Positions 33,717 through 46,633 of a stretch of DNA of 64,000 nucleotides are shown one piece after another (position 1 is the first letter of the stretch; every line of letters begins with the position of its first letter). Location: assembly GCA_002150815.3 (NCBI GenBank), contig NDFF03000383.1:248001-312000 (forward strand), given 5' to 3'. Position numbers and translations under genes: made by a program. Source of the stretch: Grammothele lineata. Taxonomy: Eukaryota > Basidiomycota > Agaricomycetes > Polyporales > Polyporaceae. The notes under the pieces are model-generated. The model saw only the letters and a list, made by a program, of their open reading frames with translations. It did no database searches and was not told the DNA's origin.

Positions 33717-36700
33717 CCCGTGTCGGACGCACACAGAAGTGAGTCTTGCTCTCTCGTTAGGCAGTGGCCTTCAGCTCACCTGGCCGATTTGGTACCAGCA
33801 TATCGCGATACCTTCACTTACCTATCATCAAGCATTCACTCACCAATCTCCATCTCCACGGCATTCGTTGCCTCCTTCGACTTTCGTCTCACCGCCGTCG
33901 CTCTCCGTCCTAGGACACTGCGCCTCGGCCATCCACATTCTATGGCCCTTCTAACCCTCAATGGCCCCCTCTCGACTCCACACTCCTTCCCTGTCCAACT
34001 TCGACTTCCGCGACTTTGCCGCAGGTCCCCAGGCCACCTGCGTGTATCTTCCCGACAGCCTGGCCATAAAGTGTATCCGTTAGGGCATCACGCTTATTCG
34101 TATGTATTTGTCGTAGATTTCCCCTGGGTTTCTCCGCGCTTCTCTGGCCGTGATGTTCTCGTATAGCTCCCCTGGTCGATGCCACGTCGTGTATTGTATT
34201 ATCGCTGTCCTCTTGCATGCGAGCGCGGACCCGAATTGGTCTTCTGTATCCGTAGTCGAATAGTCTTCAGAATCCTTATTTATACACGGTGCTGGTCACT
34301 TCGACATCCTTCGTGAGGGTTGCTTCTACCATGTCTTCGGCTTGAAGATTGCATTCTAGTTGTCTTCCTGTTTGAGGAGCATCCTTCAGACAGCCAAGCC
34401 TAGCCGATGCCATGAGCTATACATGGGAGTAGGCTGGCCCTGTGAACGAATACAAGTGAATGTTGTTCTCGACGCGTTATGCAATGCGGCCTGAGTGCAC
34501 TAGTGGCGACACGTTTTCTTTGCGATTCCGTCGTCACTTACCTTGATTTGGGCCGCTCGCTGCATCATCATGTCAACGACAACGTCCAGTTCGTCTTTGG
34601 CATAGAAGCGGCCGTTCGCAGAGCTCAAGTCATGCCGTCGCAGTCGAGTCCAGACTAGACCATCAGACCACCGAGAGCAGGTGCAGAGGTTGGCGGTGTC
34701 GCCAAGAAGCTGAGAGCATCGACACGATCGGGTGCCGACGTTCGTTCAGAGGACAACGCAGCAGTTCCAAAGGTCGATCACACAGGACCGTAAGCCGGCA
34801 CAATCTATGGACCGCCCAAAGACGGTTTCGGCGAGCTGTCGAGCTGTCTTAGGGGGTAGGAATGGAGCGGGCAGCTTAGGCACAACCACACATTCGAGAC
34901 GTTCACCGACCTTAGGGTCGATCTCAAGTTGAAACACTGACCATTTGCACCACGACACGCGGTCTCTCCATCGCTGTATTGACCACCATGAGAGGTCGAC
35001 TGCCGGCGCCCATGAAGGGCTGACCGCTTCGCGGGCCTGACCACCCGTGGGGTCTTGGGTGGTCAGTGCCCTTGGCGCGAGTCTCGATGGCAGCGGGTCC
35101 CGCGGATGCCCAGAGCGTAACGGAACGCGTTAGGCTCTGAGGGGACGCGGATCGAAGGGGCCGAGAACGGGAGAGTGGGCCTGACCACTTCGGGGCCAGA
35201 CTCTCAGGACGACACGCAGCACTCACTAGCACGGGCCCTTGGGTCTCGACGCGGGCATGAGAGGAGAGACATCTTGTTTTGTGTGCTTGAGAGGCGGAGA
35301 TGAAGGGCGCGCAGCCAGGGGTTGCGGAGCGTATAATGAAATGGGGTGGTCGTGGCCATGAGCTGCGGTGTCGGAGCGTGTTCCGTGGCCCGTGCGGTGT
35401 CGGTCGTCGTTGCTGAGCAAGCACGCAGAGTGAGAGGAAGAGAGACGTGCATTCCAGTGAAGGGTGGAGGTACATGGGGGAAGAGGGAAGAGAGACGAGG
35501 GGGCTCGTGAAGCCCTGCAGCGATTATAAACACGGCGACGAACGTTCTCGCAATTCGGATCGGGCGTTGAATCTGTGGTGCGCAACGCTAAGCGATGAGC
35601 GTGTGCTTTCAACGGGTGCATGATCAAAGACTCGCCATTGTCTCCTTGCGCGCTTCGGCGAGCTAACAATGGGGGCCACAATGGGACGCGTCGCGTCGGA
35701 CAAACGTCATGTGACCGCGACACTGACTCGTCCCGAGAGCCGCCCGCGATGACGTAGGTCCCTGAGACCTGCCGCAGCAAACCCGCCACCCCGTTGTGGC
35801 GAGCCATTCAAAGCTCAATATGGCAGGAAGACGGCCCTAATTCATCGCATTCACTGAGGTCAGCCGCGAGACGTCGCGTTAGCTATCGTTGTAATGAATA
35901 AGTAGTAGGGTATAATGGTCATGGGTGACTTACCTCGTTCATACTGGCATGTTCTTGAATCTCGACTCGGACATCCGGGGGTGCACACCGTGGCGTCTCG
36001 GACATAGAAGTTCACTCCAAGCATAGGGCCGAGCGCGCATGTCTTCGGCAGTTTAATTGATAACTGATGCTTGTATTCGTATTACTATCCCTATAGGAAT
36101 CGTACTTGACAACGATGCACGTATCAGCCACAGTGCTGTAATAAGAAAAACTGCGAGGCTCACCAAACATGCGAAGTCCCACACGATAGCGTATAGCATG
36201 ATCTACCTTAAGCACAGAGGAGATGTGCATTTCTGACTTCGAGCGACTGGAGTCCCTTAACGTCGGCGAGATCCCTCAGGCTGCATACGCCCGGCGCTGC
36301 CACGGGGAATGACTAACCTCTCCCCTAGAGGGAGCAGGAAGAGACGCTAATCTAATCGCTGCGGATCCAGTTGCGTTTGACTTCACAAACCGCATATGAG
36401 AGACCTGTAAGGTCATGAACGACGTCCTACTAGCAGCACCAGTGAGGAATGAGCATGATGCCAGACACTGTTGAAGTTAGATCTTGAGCATATCCGTATC
36501 AATCGAAGAGCAGCTACGAAGCAGTGTGCTGTACTTACCAGAACAGCGGGGCTAACTTCGTAACCGGCGGATGAAACTGGGGTGGAGATACGCGTTCCTC
36601 ATCCAACTTGCCAATGGACGCTTGGCCATGATCGTAAGACTCACAACGAAGTTGAGTTGGAAGAGTCACGGTCACATTCTTTTACGACCACGTGCACCGT

Positions 36701-37390
36701 GACCGCGAGCGCGTTTATTGATGGTTGTGGAGGTCAAGTGGAGGTTGCCGAGGAGGGAGGTCGGGCATCTTGGGGCAGATATCTCGCTCCTTCTCCCCGA
36801 CTGCCATCTCCCGGAGTGCAAGCTTATGCCACGACTTGCATTCATCATCTATCCTATACTCCTCCACTGAAGCGCCTCATGAGCCTCTGTCCCTGTGAAA
36901 TGGCTTTACAACGCACCTGAAACACGCCAACCGCCTACCAGCGATCGTCAATCCGAATGTGGGGTTCAAGCGTTCACTGCGTCCCTCACATCCGCTCTTC
37001 AACCTTTCGACTAGACAGCGATGAGGCGTGAAGGCCTTCATAGAACAAGCGTTATCTTGCCGGGGACAACGCCTCTGACGACGAAGGTATGTCACTTCCC
37101 CGTTTCTAGTCGGCTCGATTTTGACCGGAGAACGCTCTAGTATCTCACATGATCATGCGACGGTCTTCGCCCAAAAAGCTCTTCCAACGCCACCATTCTT
37201 ACACATTAATCTCCTCACGTCTCACCTGCGTGAAGTGTTTCCTCCTCCCACACCGCCGGGAATCTCCCCGTTCCCCAGTGCAATTGTCCAGAGGATCTGT
37301 CAAGGCGAAGGCCCAATCAACAAACGAAGTGAGTTACATACATCGCATTCCACTCCTTGATTGTGCCTTATCGTTTACATCTCAGTCTAT
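33717..37390. other. Long intergenic stretch, right border of the pheromone region
   Basis: 3.7 kb with no recognised gene. Minus frames at 34924-35475 and 35226-35807 overlap one another and look non-coding. Near 35638-35684 there are ATTGTCTCC, AACAATGGGG and ACAATGGGAC words similar to the receptor-promoter elements, but no receptor or pheromone frame was found next to them. A possible non-conserved upstream exon of the MYND gene lies at 37121-37330. Confidence 0.35.
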
Positions 37391-38665
37391 ATGCCGCCTC
37401 GAGTCATTCAACACTTCACCCTGGCCCTCCCGCCGGACATCCCGTGCTATGAGAATGAAGAGATACTCGTCAGCATCAGGCAAAACGCGCTGTATGATTA
37501 CAACGATCCTCGCGACATCAAGGCCCATTTCATCGAATGTTCAAAGCACCTAACAGCTAACCCTTTCACGAGCCTCTTGTCTGGAATCGACGTGGGAGAC
37601 GGCGAAAAGATCTTGGATATTGGTCTTCGGTACGTCTTTTGTCCGTTCGACCCCTGCTATCTTCTCATTGCAAACTTCAGTTATTACTCCGGCTGCTCTG
37701 TGAGACAACCGAACATCCACCGGGCGCTGTATGTGTGGGACATGATCGCCGACCCCGAACACCCCCAAGCCATACCGAACCCCTCGATCTCGCTGCTCAC
37801 CCGCGCGTACTCCTGCATCTCCTTCGTCAACTTCGAGCTCCATCGCCGCGCCTACAAGGGCGAGCCTATCGAGCCCGACTTCACCCTCACTGAGCCTGAA
37901 GAGTATTCGCTTCCCATCAGCCGCGTCCCCGATCCCGACCTAGGAAACAAGCTACTTTACCTCTCCGCAGCGTACGCGGAGTCTGCCGCGCGCCTCGGAC
38001 TCATCAGCCCGGCGGTGCTGCACGTCGCGTCGTGGCTCATCCGACTCGGCGAGCGCGACGGCGTCGACCCCCGCTCACGCCCCAAGTACGGCAAGTTCCG
38101 TGCGCTTTGGCAGGCGGAGGCGGCGCGGACGAAGGAGTGGCAAGAGGAGAGGCGGAAGCTCGCAGAGAAGGTCGCGCGCATGCCGAACGCGTACGTTTGC
38201 GCCGCGGCGGGATGCGGGATCGAAGGCACGAAGAAGAAGGCACTGATGAGGTGTGCGGGCAAGTGCCCGGCGGAGCGCAAGCCGCACTACTGCAGCAAGG
38301 AGTGCCAGAAGAAAGTGAGTAGAGCTCCCTGCTCACATTGTGTGATTACGTCGTGAGCCGAACTGATCGTCCACATGTGCCAGGATTGGAAAGCGCACAA
38401 GCCCTTCTGCAAGACTGACGAAGAGCTTGAGACCGGGCGACCGCCGGCTCCGCCTGTAGACGGGGCACCAGCGCTCGACGCTGAGAACATGGCTGGCCTC
38501 GACGACATTGGCCTTCCCGACATTGCAGTCGACTACCAAGGCCCGGTGCGGGCACTTGATATCAGTGTACCTGGAGAAGGGTCGATAAGGTTGGAGTCCA
38601 AGCATCTCACTCCCGAGATGATGCGATGGATGCGTGAGACGGCGGGAAAGGGCCCGGGGCTGTAG
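37391..38665 (+). CDS. MYND zinc-finger protein
   Basis: Protein with a C-terminal MYND-type zinc finger, usually a protein-interaction module. Exons 37391-37629, 37681-38314 and 38384-38665 join in frame, giving 384 residues. The finger is spread over exons 2 and 3: CAAAGCG, RCAGKC, HYCSKEC and WKAHKPFC; the first Cys pair is spaced by four residues rather than the usual two. The N-terminal half is helical with an SCISFVNFELHRRAYKGE segment. Start chosen at MPPRVIQ. An upstream open frame from 37121 could splice in phase (donor 37330, acceptor about 37384) to extend the N-terminus, but that sequence does not look conserved. Cellular role unknown. Confidence 0.75.
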
Positions 38666-39248
38666 TGATAAGAAGGCCCGAATGGGCGTGCGTGGTAATG
38701 TCCGGCTCAACGCTTGCTCTTCTATCACCCCGCGCTACCTCTTTAGCTCTCAGCAATTCACGTCTGCCGCAGCTCATTTGCTTGCATCTGTTGTATGTGG
38801 CGGCGGACAAGATGAAGATACAATCTGGCACATGCTATGTATACGACGCAACAATCCCCGGTGGTACGAAATGAAGATATCAGGGGCAATGGAAGGCCTG
38901 AGGGCCGGATGGAAAACGACCGTATGTCGATGAACTACGTGTCGTCGGGCACTTCCGCTAACACAGCTGTTCCTCAGGGCAGTGCGTCTCCGACGAAGTT
39001 GTTCAAACACAGCGTAGCGGCGTTGAAAAGAAGCGCGCCACGATCCGGAGCGAGCGACCATCGAACTTGGTTGTCAGCGCCAATGATGAGCACTCAAGTG
39101 CTGGACCTGAAATGGCATTAATCTCAAACGGGACCAGTCTGTTAGGGGCAGTTCCTCTGCTGGCTCTTGTTTACGCTTGACACGTCAATATAATGGACAC
39201 AACCTCCATCCATACTGTGACCGGCCACCACTCCCTCTATGTCCAGTC
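38666..39248. other. Intergenic, no gene seen
   Basis: Between the MYND gene and the glutaminase-like gene. Only short frames without motifs. Confidence 0.4.
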
Positions 39249-42200
39249 ATGAGGTTTTGCTGTCCTTCTGCCCTTCTTACCGGTGTCTTCTTATCCCAGG
39301 TTCTGTTGTCAAGCTGCATTCTCCCGGCTGCCATTCCTCTCGCTGTCCGTTCCCCATACTTCAGTACTTGGATCGCAGCTGAAAACGGCGAGGGATCTCT
39401 TGCAAGCTCATGGTCGATGTTCCAGACGATGGCGGTGCGCACCAGTTGCCATCTTTATCTCGCATCCATCCTCATGAATAAGTACGATGTAGGATGATAC
39501 TGGCTGGAGGGGTAAGATCAGGATCGACGGCGCAATATACAACTGGATGTCGGGAGAGGGCAATGCTCCAGCCGCGAATGTAACCAGCGTGCAGTTCACG
39601 CCCACGCGAACCATCTATGCCATGCAAGTAGGGCCGGTTGGCCTAAACGTTACATTTCTGTCTCCAATCGAGGTGTGTCATGAACTGTGTTGCCAATTCC
39701 GGCCTGTTTACGCATCGCAAACGATGGGCGGATTGGTGTTATTCCGCAGCTTTCGGACTGGACAAAACAGTCGCTCCCATTCTCGTATATGGCAGTGGAG
39801 GTGTCCTCTCTAGACGGAACAAGTCATTCAGTTCAGCTGTACACCGACATAACAGCGATCCGTAAGTGAACGCCTCCCATATCTGTGGACCTTAGCTCAA
39901 TCCATTTTTTCTACAGAATGGGTCACGGGCGAATCTTCCTCACGATGGAGCAGCAACTCAACGGGAAACAGCATTTATCACGCGGTCATGGCGTCCAACC
40001 CCGTGCCATTCACAGAGGACGGCGTGTCTAGCCGTATCGGGGATGGCACGGCGTACTATGCCATGGCCACACTGGTATGTCTATGTCCGTTGTTATCCAT
40101 TATGCGAAGACGGGCCTGATAGGGACCGGTTTTCCATAGTCACCAAATATTACCTGGCAGATGGATAACACCGACCTTACACAGCAGCAGTTTTTGGTGG
40201 CAGGCGCGCTCACAAATGAAATAGCAAGCGACGCAAAAGGACTCTCTGCGTGCGTCGTTCTTTATGCATAGACCTCCTTTCGTGGCTGTTGATACCGCGC
40301 ACCTAGGGGCATGGTGGCTGCATTTGCCGTTGATCTTGGTGATATTACATCAACCTCTCCACCTGTCTCGTGGGCTATCGGGTACGTACGAAATCCGTCG
40401 GTGCTGTACACGACCCCCGACGGGGTCCAGGAAATGCGTGCCCCATACTTCGTTACGCGTTATTCAAGCATCGACCAGGCGGTAAGGTCTCGTCCTCCCC
40501 GCGACAAGCTTTTTCTCCTCAGCAACGCCACTCACATTCGAACGCACTTTCCCCAGATCGACGCCTTCGCAAACGATTATGCCGCCGCCCTGGCTCGCGC
40601 TCAGGCACTCGACGAACAGATTCTCAATGCCGCGAACCAAATATCCTCGGAATACGCCGATCTCGTGTGCCTTGCTGCGCGCTCTGTTTTCGCCTCCTTT
40701 GATATTACTGTTCCGAGCGACTCGCAAGATGGCAATGACGTCAAGGTCTTCGTCAAGGACATTGGGACATCCGGGCACGTGTTCTATCTAGACCTGCGTC
40801 TATAAGCAGCATTAACGAAATCACCGCGTCGTGTTTTGTAGGCGGGTAAATCCAGTGGAGCAACTTTACGCAGCGTTTCCCGCGTTTCTGTATTTGAATG
40901 CTTCTATGGGAGGAGCTATGCTCGCACCCCTCCTAGAGGTGCAGGACGGCTTGTCAAATTTATCCTATGCGGCGCAGGACCTTGGTGAGCCATCAGTGCG
41001 GCGACTGTTGAACTAGTCTATGGGACTGATATATGATGCAGGCTCGGAATACCCTACGGCGCCGGGATCGTTCGGATCGCATCCTGCGGGCATTGAGCGT
41101 GAGGAACCACTCTGTCTCGCTAAGTGGTCTGTATTGATACTTCCCTTCTGCTAGAGTCCGGGAACATGCTCATCATGCTATGTGCACATGCCCAAGCTTC
41201 CGGGGATGAGACTCTGTTAACCCGACACGTGCGTCTGGATTATTGAGTGAAGGTGCTATGGTTTTCGATGCGCGTTCATGACTTCTTCTGCAGTACAACT
41301 TGACCAAGAAATGGGCCGACTACCTGGTAGAGTATGCTCTCACGCCACCAAACCTGTATGCATTCCTACCAGGCATAGGTTCTGGCGTCAAGGACTGTCC
41401 TCATGCGCGCCTACACTCAGGACTTCCACAGATGGCCAGAGCGCGGCGAACATGACGAACGTCGCCCTCAAGGGTATTCTCGGCGTGAAAGCTATGGCGG
41501 AGATAGGCCGCATAGTCGGCCAAGCCTCTGATGCGCAAACATACAACGTGCGTCTTCTTTCCCTGTGGCGCGGTGTTCCCGTGCAGTAGAGCTGAGGTTC
41601 CGCGTTGCTTTCGCTTGTAGTCGCATGCGTCGTCGATGATCGATGCGTGGCTCGACTTTGCGACCTTCCCGCAGAATGAGGGTCCGGAGCACCTCTTGGG
41701 TGCGTACGGCGACGAGAAGTCATGGGCGCTCATGTACAACGTCTACGCGGATAAACTTCTTGGGACGGGAATGTTATCGGAGTCCGTAAGTTGGGGCCGG
41801 TTGTACATGATTGTACGACCTCGGCGGTGTTGACAACCTGCCTACAGCTTTTGGAACAACAGTCGAAGTTCTATCAGAGCCTGCTTGATGCGGGTGAGTT
41901 CAGCACCTCCGAGTCACTCCAGCTCGACTTCATTCTTATCATTGACTCCGCTGAAGTAATTGCTATAGCATCCCCATTCGGGCTTCCCGTTGACAGTAGC
42001 TCAGGGAGCACTACGAGCATGCGTGTGTTCTCTTAGCTCCTCTCCTCCTATAATGGCACTTCACTGAGGCGCGCTCGCGGAATATAGCGTGGTTACTGTT
42101 TGTGGCAGCGACAGTGAGCGACACCGCAGTGCGGGACCAGTTCATCAAGGGAGCATGGGCACGGGCGGGGCTCAGCAATGTCACAGGCCCGCTGCCCGCT

Positions 42201-42838
42201 CGGTACAATGGCCAGTCCGGCGCGCTTATAGCGAACGCGGGCACTGCTGGGTGTGTCGAGGTTTCTCCCCTTTGATGCTCAATAGCGCACGAGCGCATTC
42301 TAATACGCGATTTACATTCCGCAGACCTTCTATCGGCGCAGTATTCGCTCCTCTCGCTCTCAGGTATGTTCTCAAATTTCAACATCTTTCCACGCTATTT
42401 TCGCCTCGTGCTCAATGCTCATGTATCTCGTTAAGCTCACGCAGTCGCATCGCAAACATGACTAGTGATGTTCCCACTCCTGCTTCTGGTTCCTCCGGCG
42501 TTGTCGGCGGGTCAGAACCAAACGCACCTCACGGCAGCCGCACGTCCGATTCAAATCACGGCGCTATCATCGGCGGAGTCCTCGGCGGCGTCGCCATTGT
42601 GGCGATTGTCGTTGGTGGCGCCTTCGCCCTACGGAGAGGATATCAATTGCCTTGTTGCGGACACTCGTTATTCGGTTGGAACAATGCACCGAAACGTGAT
42701 GACAGCGCGGTGGCGGATCTGCGAGAGGAGGTGGAGAATTTGAGGCGGATGATCGATATCCAGCAGGCGAACATGGCACAATTCTATGAGCCCCCGCCCG
42801 ATTATGAATCGCAGCCATCAGCTGTTCATCCCCAATGA
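39249..42838 (+). CDS. Glutaminase A-like secreted enzyme with C-terminal membrane anchor
   Basis: Extracellular glutaminase (GtaA family), predicted to hydrolyse glutamine to glutamate and ammonia. Many short exons; the first are 39249-39434, 39493-39672 and 39750-39861, all in frame. A signal peptide at the N-terminus (MRFCCPSALLTGVFLSQVLL) is followed by the family start PLAVRSPYFSTW. Then come GWRGKIRIDGAIYNWM, QSLPFSYMAVEVSSLDG, VQLYTDIT, AQDLGSEYPTAPGSFGSHPA, NMTNVALKGILGVKAMAEIG, MYNVYADKLLGTG and a C-terminal core segment LSNVTGPLPARYN. Unlike the typical secreted Aspergillus enzyme, it continues into a Ser/Gly linker, a hydrophobic helix (GAIIGGVLGGVAIVAIVVGG) and a charged cytoplasmic tail, so it is probably a plasma-membrane ectoenzyme. 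Some internal exon borders remain uncertain. Confidence 0.82.
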
Positions 42839-44405
42839 GCCTCGGAACCCGTGGCTCTAGTTCTTGTGTTGATGCGTGTCGTTGTAACAACTAGGGTGCA
42901 TTACTGATCCCCGGATTATCCGAAGTTCAAACGCTGTATAACAATTTCTCCTGATCACGTGTGCACGTCGCGCGAGTGGAGGCGCCTCATGCTGCCGCCG
43001 GACAACTGTATCGACGCGGTCAAGTGAGCGCAGCAATGCTTGCTCAAAAACACTCCCGGCCTATGCCACCATTCTTGGGCAGGGCGCACTGAGTCGGTAA
43101 GACCGGGCATCGTGGGTTTAACCGTCACTTACGTCCCGACTTCCCAGATTCGCAGCAGCCTCACTCTTGGCGACTTGAGCGGCGGGCTGTCATGATACCG
43201 TGGTGAACTGTTTTCTTCTACGACCTCCTTGCTGTGAGTAACGTATCTCCCACCTTCAAAGTTCTACGTGGTAACTAAGGTATATCAGCTCTGAGGGCGG
43301 TGATTTCCTCTGGATCTCACATGCTACGGGCACAAACAGAAGTTCGTCCGCATCAGGCAAACTGCGCTTCATAACCACGGCTATGCTTGAGACATTTAAG
43401 TCCTCTCCAATAAATGCCCCAAACATCTAGCGGTCAACCTGTTTGCGACCACCCTTTGCGAAACGCATATGTAGTACTTAGGAACCCATCGGGTTTGGTC
43501 TCGCGAATGACGGTTTGGTCGCGCTAGCAACTGAAGGCCTAGCGCTCCTTCAAGAGCCTACATGCACTGCACGTCGGGTTGCTTTCGCCGTGCACCGCTT
43601 GGACACACGCGGAATCGCGTACTTATTATCTACTCGATCTGTGAGTTGTTGTTCTGCTGTGCCGCCACTGCCACTGAGGGTATTAGCGCAGGTGTGTCAG
43701 CCCTTGCTTCAGCATCCATACCCATTCGGTTTCAAGTTAGGGGCGACCGCCTTCCTATCCAGATGTCCATCGTGACCCTCTTTCAGTGATTTTGGACCAT
43801 CGCCTTCGGCCTTTGAACACCGTAAATGTGGTGGCTGTTCACAACTTCTGCTCATTTCCGTCAAGCAACAACCGCAATGACAATATCCTGGGTCTTCTCC
43901 CATCTGGAACGTCTTCCTCTCTGACCCCCGCTCCGTGTCACGGCCTAGATGTAGGAGAAGTCCGAGTCGGACGAGAGTCTGGCTGCAGTCTCGCCGTCGC
44001 CGCGCTCAGAAGCTGCCAGCAGTGCCCCGGCGCTTGATGACGTCGGAGGACCGCGGGCCGAAGAACTCACCTCCACAAACGCCCGGCCTCCATACGATCC
44101 TGGGAGCACGGGTACGACGGATCCGCTCCTTTCGCTGTTTATGCGCCTTCGGCGACCCCCAGGCAATGATCCTCTGATCCTCCTCGGGCGCACGATGGCC
44201 AACGCCCGCCGTCCCTGCTCGCGCCGTAGCCCCTTCCAGTGCTGCCTCGCCGCCACACCGACGGGATCCGCCCGTACGATCCCGGAGTCCACGTTATAAA
44301 CCTGCCTTCCACCACGGGTCGGGCTCTCTATCCTTCGGGAGCTTCCCTTCTTCGCCCTTTTCCTCCATCTAAGCGTTTTCACGACCCAACGACGACCTCT
44401 TAACG
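42839..44405. other. Intergenic upstream of the secreted-protein pair
   Basis: No gene recognised. At 44187-44215 is a GATGGCCAACGCCCGCCGTC block that recurs upstream of the second secreted-protein gene. Confidence 0.4.
44295..44300 (+). promoter_or_regulatory. TATA box of secreted-protein gene 1
   Basis: TATAAA 111 bases upstream of the start at 44406, in a position equivalent to the TATAAAA before the second copy. Confidence 0.55.
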
Positions 44406-45179
44406 ATGCTCGCCGCGCTCCTCACACTCACCCTCGCCGCCTCCTCGGCCCTCGCTGTGCCCCCTCTTTACGCCCGCCAGCCTTCCGGGGAGTGCACCGC
44501 TACCAACGCGATCACAGATGGCGGACCGTACAATCTCGTCGCGGTAAACAAGACGGACCGCTTCAATGTCGCGTCCGGCCTCAACCTCACCACGAGCCCT
44601 GCTATCCTCGACCCTATCGACTACAACCGTCGTTCCCTCGCTGTAAACATCCTTTCCTCGCTCACGAGTGGAAATATGGTACTGACGCGCATTATGGCGT
44701 TTCAGACACTCGAGTCGTACGACTTCCCTGAGTTTGCGGGCTTTGGCCTCAAGTTCGGCTCCCTTACCGCACTCGACAAAGATGGTAACATCCAAGCCGT
44801 TGGCGTCTCCAACGATGCGGGAGGCCCTCTCGATCTCGAGGTCGGCTCGCACTTCCCCATCTATGACTTCTGCGGTGTCGTAAGTCGCGTTTTCCTACGC
44901 CCTACAGAAACAATACTGTAGAGCCTGTGATGGATCATGAATACTGATGTCCTGCGCCTACAGGTCGGCACGTCGCCCGCTGGTGGCAACCCCCCATACC
45001 CCGTCCTAACGTACATTGGGGACGGGGACAACTTCTCACTCTGCACGGGCAGGAGTTCTTACTACGACTTCGACATTACCGTGCTCATCTACAAGGCCGA
45101 CAACTCGACCTCTGACACGCACGGCGACTACCAGGTCAAAACATGCGAGCCCGTCGTCGTCTACACCGTCCCACAATAA
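44406..45179 (+). CDS. Small secreted protein, copy 1
   Basis: Exons 44406-44642, 44706-44879 and 44964-45179, all phase 0, give 208 residues. An N-terminal signal peptide (MLAALLTLTLAASSALA) is followed by a short basic spot (YARQPSG) that could be a propeptide cleavage point. The mature domain has N-glycosylation sequons (NKT, NLT, NST) and motifs shared with copy 2: AITDGGPYNLVA, DPIDYNRRSLA, FAGFGLKFGSLTALD, AVGVSNDAGGPLDLEVGSHF and a C-terminal CEPVVVYTVPQ. Conserved cysteines (ATN/GEC, YDFCG, SLCTG, KTCEP) suggest disulfides. I do not recognise a function; likely extracellular. Confidence 0.85.
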
Positions 45180-46633
45180 GTTTGTTCAGCAGCAAGTGGG
45201 GTATACTGGGGACCTGTCGTACATAGACTTAAAGGACTTTGGACTTGAACATTTTGCAGTAACCATACTTGTCACCTATTGATCACTCTAGTGTACTTTA
45301 CAAGTAAACTGGTAGCCACACTTCGTGTTCCTACATTACGTCGATACTCCCAGTAGCTGTCCGTGATTTTTGCCGTTATTGGTGGTCATGACGAAGGTGT
45401 GCATGTCGAACGGGAAGATGGGCTCTATGACGTCATTGATGCCTGGGGCCGTCCAGCGCCTCTATCCACGCGAGCGGCAAGCTGTCGACAGTCCTTGATC
45501 GTGACCATCGACAGTCGTCCTCTCGCCGCCCGCGCTGCCTTTCCTCCCCCGGGATCGTAAAAAAACTTCTCCTGGTAATCTCTACCGGAGTGGGTTTTCC
45601 ATTGCTGAACCAACAACAGTATACAACCTGAAACCGTCCGAAGGTCCAGACAACACAACCCGAATCAACGAGTTGACGTCAGGGTCGTTCAATCGGCTTC
45701 GCGTGCAAGTGCCGCTCTCTGAACGACAAGCTGATGGTCGGTAGACCTATTACTTCCTACGACTCTCAAAATATTGAACTCATCACGAACGCATGGCTTA
45801 CAGTTGCTGCCACTTGCCGGTCAGAGCTCGCATAGCAACAGACGTGAGTGGATACAATGTTGGATGTCGTTCAACCTAGTAAGTTCAAGCAACAGCCCCA
45901 ACTCTTGCACTCAAAATAACGACGTCGTATGAGGTCTACGTCAACCTGTTTCCCGCCACATGATGCTTTACGTCGATGAGTCTCAAGCTAGGAGGGATAG
46001 CCGACTTGCGCCCGACGACCATCGTGACCTTCTCCCCAGGTTGACAGGGGGCGTCCGATTCGGCCAACTGACGCCGCAACGTTGGCAGTTCTCCTGATCA
46101 ATACAACTCCGGCTAGACGTCTGCGCTGCGGCTCCGCAAAAACTTGATGCTTGCATACCTCTAGACTCGTAGTACGTCGTCTCCTCTACCGTCATTGCAA
46201 GGCACAGAAGTACCTAAACGTCAGAAGCCTCATTTCAGTCCTGCTCGACTTCTACTGCAACTCCCGACGTAAGGACGCTACATACCACAAGCCGCCGCTC
46301 CAGACGGCTGTCGTCTATATCTCCCGAGCTGCAAGCGCGACAGATCCGGAGCGCGTCCAGTTTCGCCCCTTCGTATGCATCTAGGCAGTGCCGCGCCGAT
46401 CGCCTTCGGACACACAATGGCCAACTCCCGCCGTCCCCGCCGTCACTTCGGCACCGTCGGCCATTGCTGTGTTGTCCCGCCGACAGAAGCCGACTACCGG
46501 TCCTTCGTATAAAAGGCCGCAAAGGAGTGGTGGATTGGCTATCCCTCGGGACCAACCATCTCTGCCCTTTCGCCTTTCGACCTCCCCTTTTCGGGCTCGT
46601 TGAACCTTTTCCCTTTTCGCCGACATCTCAATC
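45180..46633. other. Intergenic between the two secreted-protein copies
   Basis: Contains the duplicated promoter block of copy 2 (AATGGCCAACTCCCGCCGTC at about 46417-46436). No other gene recognised. Confidence 0.4.
46508..46514 (+). promoter_or_regulatory. TATA box of secreted-protein gene 2
   Basis: TATAAAA followed by GG, 126 bases upstream of the start at 46634. Position and sequence correspond to the TATA box of copy 1. Confidence 0.6.

Noticed and set aside
34925..34958. VSWCKWSVFQ on minus, resembling the SYSWC pheromone end
   Set aside because: The cysteine is followed by a long open frame, not by a CaaX stop. Only about ten bases resemble PH1.
35204..35533. Minus frame of 109 codons ending ECCVSS, formally a CaaX-like end
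   Set aside because: The box lacks aliphatic residues, the protein is too long, and there is no MD-F start or processing pair. The end coincides with a splice-donor-like GTGAGTGC.
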